Assembly (NCBI RefSeq): GCF_000332095.2
Contig: NZ_KI913949.1
Location: forward strand, 2,142,834-2,206,833
Direction: 5' to 3'
From: Leptolyngbya sp. PCC 6406
GTDB taxonomy: Bacteria; Cyanobacteriota; Cyanobacteriia; Phormidesmidales; Phormidesmidaceae
DNA: 64,000 bases
Shown here: piece by piece, positions 34,640-42,437 of the stretch
Numbering within the stretch: position 1 is the stretch's first letter
How the letters are laid out: each line of letters begins with the position of its first letter
Notes under the pieces: model-generated
Database searches by the model: none
Told to the model about the DNA's origin: nothing
The model's input: only the letters and a program-made list of their open reading frames with translations
Position numbers and translations under genes: made by a program

Positions 34640-36073
34640 ATGGCGGTTGACTACGATCTGGTGGTGATTGGTGGCGGTTCTGCTGGCTTAGTGGCCGCTA
34701 GTGCCAGTGCCCAACTTAAGGCTAAGGTGGCCCTGATTGAAAAGGAACCTCGCTTAGGGGGAGATTGCCTCCACTACGGCTGTGTTCCGAGTAAATCCCT
34801 GATCCACGCGGGTCGGGTCGCCCACACCGTTCAACATGCCGCCCCCTACGGCGTCAATGCCACCCTGCACAATGTCCGCATTCGGGAGGCTCTGGGCCAT
34901 GTGCATCGGGTTATCGACACCATCCAGGAACACGACTCAACAGAGCGCTTTGAGGCTCTAGGCGTGGAGGTCATCTACGGAGAGGGCCAGTTTGTCGATA
35001 ACCGGACCTTTGCGGTGAATGGTCGCCAACTCAAGGCCCGAGCCTTTCTAATCGCGACGGGGGGTCGCCCCGGCCTGCCCCCTATCCCCGGCCTTCGGGA
35101 GGCGGGGTATCTGACCAATATGACGGTATTCTCCCTTCAAGAGCAGCCTGCGGCTCTCGCGGTGATTGGGGCTGGCCCCATTGGCTGTGAACTGGGGCAA
35201 GCCTTTGCTCGTCTGGGCAGCGAAGTCACGATTCTCGCCAGTCGCGATCGCATCATGCCCAAGGAGGAACCCGAAGCCGCCCAAGTGGTACAGGACTATA
35301 TGGCAGCCGAAGGGGTACGCATCCTCACCAACACTCGTGCCCAGGAAGTCTTTCTTCGGGATGGGAAAAAGGTGATTCTTACTGCCCAAGGCGAAGTGGT
35401 GGTGGATGAAATCCTCGTCGCCGCTGGTCGTGTGCCCAATGTGGAAAGTCTGAACTTACAAGCAGCGGGGGTCGCCGTGGGCAAAGAAGGCATCACCGTC
35501 AATGCCAAACTGCAAACCACCAATTCTCGCATCTACGCCGCTGGGGATGTAATTGGGGGCTACCAGTTCACCCATGTCGCCGGTTACGAAGCTACCGTCG
35601 TCATTCAAAACGCCCTGTTCTTGCCCACCAAAGCCGCCGACTACCGGGTGATTCCCTGGGCCACCTTCACGGAGCCGGAACTTGCGCGCGTCGGACTAAC
35701 GGAAGATCAAGCCCGCAAACGCTACGGAGACGATATCCGGGTACTGCGCCACGACTTTGACCATGTGGATCGGGCGCTAGCGGAAGGGGCAGGCATCGGT
35801 TTTGCCAAGTTCATCACCCGCAAAAATGGCGAAATCCTCGGAGCCCACATCGTCGGTCCTGCGGCGGGGGAACTGATCCACGAGGTCGTGTTGGCCATGG
35901 GCCACAAGCTCAAGATTGGAGCCCTGACGGCCATCATCCACGTCTATCCCACCCTTTCGGAAATCAACAGCAAAACCGCTCTGCAACTGACGAAGCAAAG
36001 CTACGGGGCCAACTCCCGCCTCCAAAATATTCTGCGGGGATTTTTCAACTTTCGTCGCTCCATTGGTCGCTAG
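34640..36073 (+). CDS. FAD-dependent dithiol oxidoreductase (dihydrolipoamide dehydrogenase/mercuric reductase-like)
   Basis: 477 aa. The FAD motif is VVIGGGSAGLVAA (residues 9-21). The redox-active disulfide is GGDCLHYGCVPSK (Cys43, Cys48). The NAD(P)-binding motif is AVIGAGPIGCELGQAFARLG, and a second FAD motif is IYAAGDVIGGY. The C-terminal dimer domain has HVYPTLSEI in the place of the active-site His-Glu pair of Lpd. The extra Cys residues of mercuric reductase are missing, so mercury reduction is unlikely. It is the last host-type gene before the AT-rich island. Confidence 0.9.
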   Translation: MAVDYDLVVIGGGSAGLVAASASAQLKAKVALIEKEPRLGGDCLHYGCVPSKSLIHAGRVAHTVQHAAPYGVNATLHNVRIREALGHVHRVIDTIQEHDSTERFEALGVEVIYGEGQFVDNRTFAVNGRQLKARAFLIATGGRPGLPPIPGLREAGYLTNMTVFSLQEQPAALAVIGAGPIGCELGQAFARLGSEVTILASRDRIMPKEEPEAAQVVQDYMAAEGVRILTNTRAQEVFLRDGKKVILTAQGEVVVDEILVAAGRVPNVESLNLQAAGVAVGKEGITVNAKLQTTNSRIYAAGDVIGGYQFTHVAGYEATVVIQNALFLPTKAADYRVIPWATFTEPELARVGLTEDQARKRYGDDIRVLRHDFDHVDRALAEGAGIGFAKFITRKNGEILGAHIVGPAAGELIHEVVLAMGHKLKIGALTAIIHVYPTLSEINSKTALQLTKQSYGANSRLQNILRGFFNFRRSIGR

Positions 36074-36094
36074 GGGCACCTAGGGGCAGATCTA

Positions 36095-36142
36095 GTCACC
36101 CACGCTATGAAGGTCTTCAAAAAGCAAATGGGGTTGCTATAT
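36095..36142. repeat. Half copy of family-3 repeat at island edge
   Basis: CACCCACGCTATGAAGGTCT and onward to GGGTTGCTATAT match the right half of the element at 55198-55299. The left half is missing. It is 50 bp from the attC-like palindrome that marks the left limit of the restriction-modification island. Confidence 0.65.
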
Positions 36143-36191
36143 ATCCAGATCAATATCTACCCCTTGCGAAAGATCACTTCGCTAGCGTAGA

Positions 36192-36281
36192 CAATAACGG
36201 TGCCCATCACCCGCCGCAGATAGCTTCTGATACTCACAGATAACCTCTCAACGGTCGGTGTGCATGGGCGTTGTTAGGCAT
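36192..36281 (-). other. attC-like imperfect palindrome at the 3' end of the R-M operon
   Basis: On the minus strand it starts ATGCCTAACAACGCCCATGC and ends GGTGATGGGCACCGTTATTG. The two arms align as TAAC-xxx-GCCCAT-(G)-CAC and the complement TAAC-xxx-GCCCAT-CAC. There is an unpaired three-base spacer (AAC against GGT) and an extra G in one arm, then about 35 bases of variable centre. An R box, unpaired spacer, L box with extrahelical base and variable loop are the known parts of integron attC sites. The R' box here is GTTATTG, off the GTTRRRY consensus. The matching GTTAGGCAT lies upstream of the methyltransferase gene at 41946-41954. Confidence 0.5.
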
Positions 36282-37719
36282 CTATTTGTTCGCGCCTTAT
36301 AGCAATTTCTACTATTTTGTTTATTGTCTGTTGCTTTTCTTCAATCTGTCGATCTATTTCTTTTTGTTCATCAAGCTTGATTTTTACGGCTTGAACTATC
36401 TCGATCTGTTTTTCAAATTCTGGAATTGGAAGTCTAAAATTTAAAAGTTCAGTTGATGATACTTTTACCATTGTTTGGTTCTTCCCTTTTGCAACATACT
36501 TAAAATACAATCTACCTATGACAGAATTAAAAATGCAACTTAAATATTGTTTTTCAATATAGGTTTCGTCTAATTTAACTCTTATATATAAGTCTGGGAA
36601 TATTATATTTTCTTCTATATCATCGTTCACAATTGATGCAAGAGCTACTAAATCAACAGTATTACCCCTGCTTACAAAAAAGTCACCCTTTTGAATAAAG
36701 AAGTCTTCGATATTGTTGCGAGTTTCTTCTGTAAATTTTGATGGTTCAATTCTAAGCACACCATCAAAACTAAAGTTTTCTTGACCTAGAACTGGAATAC
36801 CATCACCGCCTTCAACCGATAATGGACTCCATCCATTTTTTGTAGATCTAATAAAACGACCGAGCGTTTGAATACAATCAATATCAGAATAAAGAATTGA
36901 TTGAATGTATTGCAATTTGTTCCATCTCAGTCCACTTCTTAAGGATGGATTATATGAACCAACGTTGCTCAATGAAGTAGGCAAGATTTTAGTTTTTTCT
37001 AATTCATATACTTCATCAAGATCAATTTTGAAGTAGTCTCCAAAAACTTGATTAATAATGTTTAGGGTTCGTGGTTTTAAGTTTTTAAGTTCTAAAATTT
37101 CAGCTTCAAGTGGCTTTATTTCTTCTAATAGCTCGTTTTGCTTTGAAAATTCTACTAAAGGTATTGGGATTGATAATATATCAGGTTGAGCTATATTCTT
37201 CTGAGTCTTTCCTACACCAAAGACACTAAAATATTTTTTGTAATAATCAGAGTTAAATAATAGCTTGATGAAATGTGGAACAATAGTTTTTGTATCAACT
37301 TTTACAATTATCAAATAGCCTGAAGGTATGGCCTTTACTTCTCTTTCAAAATACAAATTAGCTTCTTTTTTATTCCAGACATAAGTTAATCCAACAGTTC
37401 CCGAGCGACTGATTATAATATCGCCATCCTCTAATTCTTTTGAAATTGAATAGGAGTCTCTTATAAACGTGACATCGCTAAACCTAATTTCACCACCTTT
37501 AAAGTTGTTTACTGTAGGATAGATTACATCTGATGAATTGAAGTCTTCATAATTATCAGGCGATATATCCTTTCCATTACCTATCTCAGCAATAAATTTT
37601 GAAAAACGAATAATCTTAAAATCAACATCTTTCTGCACGTAATCATGAAATCTAAAGTCGCAACGAAAGCCAATATTTGATGCAACACTTGTTAATTTGG
37701 ATTTAAAAACTACTCCCAT
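36274..37719 (-). CDS. hsdS: Restriction-modification specificity subunit (HsdS-like, two target-recognition domains)
   Basis: 481 aa; reads the DNA target for the methyltransferase partner. The first recognition domain spans about residues 1-190 (EDGDIIISRSGTVGL, KTQKNIAQPDILSIPIPLVE). A helical spacer follows (FSKQNELLEEIKPLEAEILE). The second domain is about 260-430 (IQKGDFFVSRGNTVDLVALA, KNQTMVKVSSTELLNFRLPI), then a second helical spacer (DEQKEIDRQIEEKQQTINKI). Two different half-sites joined by helices indicate a bipartite target. The start overlaps the end of the methyltransferase gene by 10 bp. Composition is AT-rich, unlike the flanks, indicating transfer. The stop is just inside the GTTAGGCAT boundary. 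Confidence 0.93.
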   Translation of the reverse strand: MGVVFKSKLTSVASNIGFRCDFRFHDYVQKDVDFKIIRFSKFIAEIGNGKDISPDNYEDFNSSDVIYPTVNNFKGGEIRFSDVTFIRDSYSISKELEDGDIIISRSGTVGLTYVWNKKEANLYFEREVKAIPSGYLIIVKVDTKTIVPHFIKLLFNSDYYKKYFSVFGVGKTQKNIAQPDILSIPIPLVEFSKQNELLEEIKPLEAEILELKNLKPRTLNIINQVFGDYFKIDLDEVYELEKTKILPTSLSNVGSYNPSLRSGLRWNKLQYIQSILYSDIDCIQTLGRFIRSTKNGWSPLSVEGGDGIPVLGQENFSFDGVLRIEPSKFTEETRNNIEDFFIQKGDFFVSRGNTVDLVALASIVNDDIEENIIFPDLYIRVKLDETYIEKQYLSCIFNSVIGRLYFKYVAKGKNQTMVKVSSTELLNFRLPIPEFEKQIEIVQAVKIKLDEQKEIDRQIEEKQQTINKIVEIAIRREQIDA

Positions 37720-38631
37720 ATCACCTCTTTTCTAAGGCTGTCTAATATGGTTAGCAAGTTAGTTGAGCGAAGCACAATGTCATCACTTTTATAGCGAGAA
37801 AGTACACCATTTTTGAAATGCTTAATAAGCTCAAGATCTATTCTTTCTATATACTCAGCCTTTAAAGTATCATTTTCATAATACTTCTTGAAAATTTCAA
37901 TTACCTGTGATTTTTCTGATTCTGCTTGTTCAATCTTTGCAATTTGTATTTCAATGTCCGCATTGAGTTTTTCTGCTTTCTTTCTCAACGCTTCGGTTTC
38001 TTTATCTTCAATTTTCTGATTTGCAGCTTCTAATTCTTTTTTCAGTTCGTTGAGCTGCGCGTTCAAAATCTTGATGTCTTTATCATAGTTTTCAATAATT
38101 TCCTCTGTTTTGATCGTATTAGGTGCATACTCCAAATTGTAAAGGTCATTTGGCATTGGGTTCTCACCCCGTTTGGTTCGTTTGTAGCCGACATTTTCAG
38201 CTTCTGCCATAAAAATATCATAATTCATTTCTTTTGCTACTTCGCCAAATACCCACCAAGCATTGTAAAAGCCAAATACATCAGTTTCTTTTTCAAATTT
38301 TGATAGACTGTTTATTTCTTCACTATATTTAGTAAGTAACTTTTTTGGATCTAATGTTTCATCTTCGGGGGTTATGTAGTCCTTCAAAAAACGTTTAATA
38401 TTGGTTTTAATGTGTTCCAAATCTTCCTTATTAATGACCTCAATAGCTTCCTTATCTTCATTCTCCAAAAGTTTATTCAGGTCAGTAGTGAGTTCTTTTG
38501 CCCACGCATACTTTTTACTTAGTTTGACTTCATTTACAAAGTAGTCATAATAGCGAACTACACGGGTTTTAAGTTTTGCCCATTCTTTTCCATGTTTATT
38601 CCAAAGCTCATTCCATTGCTCTACTTGTTTT
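37710..38631 (-). pseudogene. hsdM: 3' part of the IS-split nuclease-methyltransferase gene
   Basis: Codes for the last about 305 residues of the interrupted gene: VEQWNELWNKHGKEWAKLKT at the junction, then a helical coiled coil (ILNAQLNELKKELEAANQKI). It ends LLTILDSLRKEVIWE. The region likely binds the specificity subunit. An open frame with a TTG start reaches into the IS end but has no natural promoter. Joining base 38631 to 40041 puts it in frame with the 5' part (KKTKKQ followed by VEQWNEL). Translation of this piece alone would be without enzyme function. Confidence 0.9.
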
Positions 38632-40032
38632 GGCTCTTCCGGTCTGGCTATGGACAAAGGGCTACTGAGCAGGGGAAATGGAGAGAGAAATAAACGCTAG
38701 AAAGGCGTGAAGTGTTTGATATACAAGGGATTGGCTAGAATTAAAGGGTGAGAGAAAGTCGCCATATATGGGTGAGCGCCATGATCACAGAATCTGACGC
38801 GAGGCAATTGACAGAGCTACTGGGTCTTCCTGAGACAAAAGTAGAGGATATGACAATGATAGATGGGGTGGGGCTATTTTTTGTAATTAGCCCCACCCGC
38901 CGAGATGCAGAGTGTCCCCGGTGTGGGAAGCGAAGTCGTCATTTGCATGAGAATCATCGGTATAACATTGAGGATTTGCCGTGGAATCAACAGCCCGTAG
39001 TGTTGCGAGTCAATCGCCGCCAGTTTTGGTGCCAGGAATGTGGACAAGTGTTTAGCGAAGAACTGGCCTTTGTTAAGAAAAGGCGGTTGTATACGCAGCG
39101 GCTAGCGAAGCAGATTGTCGGCCAAGTGTTAGGGAGTAGCATTCACAGTGTGGCGGCTCGGACAGGGCTGAGTGACGAGCAGATTGAGACGATGATAAAG
39201 GATGCCGGAAAGGCGTATTTACCCGAGAGCCCAGAACCGATTAGATATCTCGGGATAGACGAGATAGCGGTCGTCAAAGGTCAGGGTAACTATTATGGGG
39301 TGCTAGTGAACCTAGAGACGCACCAGCCGATCACCCTTCTACCCTCACGAACACAAGAGGGATTGCGCCAAGTCCTTAGCCAATGGGGACCAGAGGTGCT
39401 TGAGGGGATTGAAGGGGTGAGCATAGACCTGTGGAAGCCCTACCAAAGTTTGGTAAAAGAGATGATGCCGAATGCGACCATTGTCGCGGATAGATTCCAT
39501 GTCACCAAACTCGTCAATGAGGAGTTAGATAACGAACGGAAAGCGGAGAAGAGAGCGGCCAAGAAGATCGCAAAAAAGGCTGAGAGGGAGCGCGTCATAG
39601 AGGGTCTTAATGGCAGTAAGTATGCGTTACTAAAGAACGAAGGGAATTTGAATGAGAAACAGAAGAAGAAGCTCATAGAAGTGAGCGAAGTATCCCCTAA
39701 ATTAGCAACGATGCATCGATTGAAAGAAGAGTTCAGAGAAATCTTTGAATCCTTCGAGAATTGGGCAGAAGGGACGTTAAAGTTACTGGACTGGATGGCG
39801 GATTCATCGACATTTTTCAATCAGAGTTGTGGCACGATTAAACGATGGTTTGATGAGGTGACATCATACTTTGAACTGAGAATAACTAATGGGGTTGTGG
39901 AGGGAATAAATAACAAGCTTAAGTTGATCAAGAGATTAGGTTATGGCTTTGGCAATTTTGACAATTTCAAGTTAAGAGCTTTGTTGCCGTGGGTATTTCC
40001 TTTTGAAACACCATAGCCAGACCGGAAGAGCC
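38632..40032 (+). mobile_element. Intact ISL3-family insertion sequence (1401 bp)
   Basis: Ends are perfect 22-bp inverted repeats (38632-38653 and 40011-40032) beginning GGCTCTTCCGGTCTGG. The target duplication is the 8-bp CTTGTTTT at 38624-38631 and 40033-40040. The size, GGCTCTTC ends, 8-bp duplication and one transposase with a zinc-finger N-terminus are all typical of ISL3. The transposase stop codon lies inside the right end. GC content is higher than in the host gene. No other copy or fragment is in the window. The perfect ends and duplication point to a recent insertion. Confidence 0.97.
38781..40016 (+). CDS. ISL3-family transposase
   Basis: DDE-type transposase, 411 aa from the ATG at 38781; a GTG at 38748 would add 11 residues. 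The N-terminal zinc-finger region is CPRCGKRSRHLHENHRYNIE and WCQECGQVF. The catalytic core has YLGIDEIAVVKGQGNYYGVL, then VSIDLWKPYQSLVKEM and IVADRFHVTKLVNE, and ends NGVVEGINNKLKLIKRLGYG with the catalytic Glu and GFGNFDNFKLRALL. It is complete with no frameshift. Confidence 0.95.
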   Translation: MITESDARQLTELLGLPETKVEDMTMIDGVGLFFVISPTRRDAECPRCGKRSRHLHENHRYNIEDLPWNQQPVVLRVNRRQFWCQECGQVFSEELAFVKKRRLYTQRLAKQIVGQVLGSSIHSVAARTGLSDEQIETMIKDAGKAYLPESPEPIRYLGIDEIAVVKGQGNYYGVLVNLETHQPITLLPSRTQEGLRQVLSQWGPEVLEGIEGVSIDLWKPYQSLVKEMMPNATIVADRFHVTKLVNEELDNERKAEKRAAKKIAKKAERERVIEGLNGSKYALLKNEGNLNEKQKKKLIEVSEVSPKLATMHRLKEEFREIFESFENWAEGTLKLLDWMADSSTFFNQSCGTIKRWFDEVTSYFELRITNGVVEGINNKLKLIKRLGYGFGNFDNFKLRALLPWVFPFETP

Positions 40033-41911
40033 CTTGTTTTTTGGTTTTCTTTTGGGCAAACAAAAGACTTGTTTTGGTAGAAGTGTAAGGCTCAAAAGTA
40101 ACTTGCGGTAAACTTACGATTGCTTTTATGTTGAAATATTTGAAAAGAAATAGACGTATATACTTGTTTTCGGTAGTATCAAAAACGCTTTCAGGAAGCA
40201 CAACGCCTAATCTACCGCCTTCCTTTAAAAGCTGGTAGTACCGCTCAATGAATAAGTTTTCGGAATTCTTTTTGCCACCGAAGATAAAGGTATTTTTTAC
40301 TTCTCTTTGAGTTTGTGTATCTAAATCAACACTAAAAGGAGGGTTGCTTATGGCAACATCAAATTTTGCGTTTACTTCTTTGTCGTTGTATAGCGTTTCA
40401 GGGTTTGCAGTTTCTAAATAATTGGGGGATGTTTCTTTTACATAGAAACGGAAAGGCAACAAACCATCTTTTACAAAAATGTTGGTTGAGCCGTCACCGT
40501 GTAAAATCATATTTACTTTGGAAGCTGTGCCCAAGTCAAAATTGATTTCAGAACCATAGAGATATTCTTTTGCCCATTTGTTCTCGGCATAATCAGGCGT
40601 AAAAAGCTCCTCGTAACGCTGTTTTATTTGTCGGCTTGATTTGAGTTTTTCTTTCTGTTTGTATTTAACTTCTTTGGTTATCAATTTCATTGCTTCTACC
40701 AAAAATGTACCGCTACCTGCTGATGGGTCAATGATAAGCGGTAGTTCTCGGTCTTTGTTCAGTCGGTCAATTGCTAATTTGTCAATTTGTAAAGCGTAAA
40801 GCAAAAAGTTAACGATTGGGGTAGGGGTAAAAAATTGTCCCTTGTTTTGTTTGAAACCGTCTCTTGTAATACTTTCAAAGAAATCACCCAAAATGTCTTT
40901 TCCGTCCAAAGAACTACGACCTTCCAAAAATGAAAAGCTCTCTAGGGATTGAACAGTATAAATGAGCTTATTCAACGAAAACTTATTTCGGTTGATGACA
41001 TTATCATCATCTATTTTTTGTTGCTCTGAAACATTGAGTTGTTCTTTTAATGCTCGTTTATAAAGTTGGTTTATTCGGTCATAAACCTTTTCAGATCCTT
41101 CAACATGATTTCCGTATTGGTAAATTTGAAAATCATATTCTTGTCCGTCTTCCTTTTCATATTCGTCTTGAATTTTAGCAAGAATGATATTTACCAGTGA
41201 ATAGAAAATTTCACTATCATTTGTTCCGCCGCCGCCCCAAAGAACATTATGAAGGTTTCTTCCCAGTCCTTCAATTTCTTCACGATTGATTTTAGTTCTT
41301 AAGTCGTGTTTTTCATCTCCTTTGATTAAAGGTTGTTTCTTAGGTTCGCCGTAACCTGCTGTAATTTCTGTTCCAATAGAAATAAAGCCATCATTTTCCC
41401 AATCGGTGTAGTTTCGGTATTTCTCATAGTCAATAATAATTGCTTTGTCTAAAATGCCTTCGTCTTGTAAATCGGCTGTGTAGTAAACTAAATATTTAAC
41501 TTTGGTTTTAAAGTCTTTTTCTTCTGCTAATGCCAATGAGAAAAGTTGCCCTTCAATTTCTTCTTTGTCTTTTTCAAACTTGTCAGGTGCTTTGGTTTCA
41601 ACGAAAAAGAATGGATTTCCTGTGTCGTCTTTAACGATGACGTCTATTCGGGGTGTTAATTTTCCGTGTCCTGCTTTTACGGAATATTCTTTTTCAATTT
41701 CAATGTTCTCAGGTTTATAGTCAAGTTCATTTACTAATCGGTCAATTAGAAATGCCCTTACAATTTCTTCGTCACCTGTCAAGGACTTTAGAACTCTGTT
41801 TTGCTTTATTTTCTCGGAATACTGAACAGTCGCTTTGTCAATGTTGATTTTTGCAACACTGTTTTTCTGTTCTTGTAGTCGCTGTTCAATATGCTGTTTC
41901 CACTCTTTCAT
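39941..41911 (-). pseudogene. hsdM: 5' part of the IS-split nuclease-N6-adenine methyltransferase fusion
   Basis: Residues 1-626 are native, then the frame runs into the IS and stops at 39941. Domain order: an HsdR-N-like nuclease region (Asp90 and VETK with Glu105 and Lys107, a PD-(D/E)xK pattern), a helical part, and an N6-adenine methyltransferase with DPSAGSGTFLVEAM (395-408) and the catalytic NPPF at 523-526. The uninterrupted gene would be 930 codons. With a separate S subunit and no translocase gene nearby, this is like BcgI-type (IIB) enzymes. The truncated protein keeps both catalytic domains but lacks the helical C-terminus that contacts the S subunit. AT-rich composition marks it as acquired. 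Confidence 0.9.
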
Positions 41912-41975
41912 CTATATTCCATTCCTGTAAGTACTTTTTCGGGTTATGCCTAACTCTTATTAGAGGGAATCGTTC

Positions 41976-42092
41976 TGTATAACACCCCCATACGGGTAAT
42001 TAGGTGGAAATCTGTCAGTCTAAATCCCCGTATCGGGTGATTAGGTGGAAATACGTCTGCCTAACACCCCTATAGGGGTGATTAGGTGGAAT
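41976..42092. repeat. Three tandem 41-bp hairpin units upstream of the R-M operon
   Basis: ATTAGGTGGAA recurs at 41999, 42040 and 42081, exactly 41 bp apart. Before each is a small palindrome (CACCCCTATAGGGGTG is perfect in the third, imperfect in the others). On the minus strand each unit reads CCACCTAATYACCC, a four-base loop, GGGGTGTTAGGC or a variant. The TTAGGC core is the same as the one at the operon boundary (41946-41954). No protein is encoded. Confidence 0.7.
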
Positions 42093-42437
42093 GATTCAGT
42101 ATAATCATCTCTCCAGCATGACGCTCAAGTTGTTTAGGGTTTCTACTGATGCTGGGTCAAACAAAGTGAGACCCAGCCTAGGCCAACCTGGTTCGCTAGC
42201 AAGGAGGCTGGCTACACAGCAGCGACTAAAACTGAAGGCGCGTCAGGCGTTAGGAGCGATGCCTTATTCGGTGTTGCTTTCGAGGTAGCCCACGGCATCC
42301 GCTGATCCTCCGAGTATCCGTGCTTCTTCGAGCGGAGTCGCATACTCATCAATCCTAGTTCTGATGCTGAAATCTGCGCCCGCATCCTTACGGGTCTGGG
42401 TGAGCACATCGGGGGCATGACTCATGCCATGGCAGGG
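42093..42437. other. Gene-free stretch right of the island
   Basis: No complete gene. A short + strand frame reads DAEICARILTGLGEHIGGMT near 42362-42421. It looks like the tail of a decayed protein but cannot be assigned. GCTGGGTC and GACCCAGC (about 42151-42177) form a small hairpin. The region probably marks degraded mobile or cassette DNA. Confidence 0.4.

Noticed and set aside
34640..36073. Mercuric reductase
   Set aside because: The CxxxxC disulfide is present, but the N-terminal metal-binding domain and the C-terminal Cys pair of MerA are absent.
38632..38657. IS-provided start for the 3' methyltransferase fragment
   Set aside because: A TTG start inside the IS end would give an open frame, but there is no ribosome site or promoter evidence, so it is treated as a pseudogene part.
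41976..42092. Possible CRISPR array
   Set aside because: Only three units, the spacing part is as conserved as the repeat part, and no cas genes are near.
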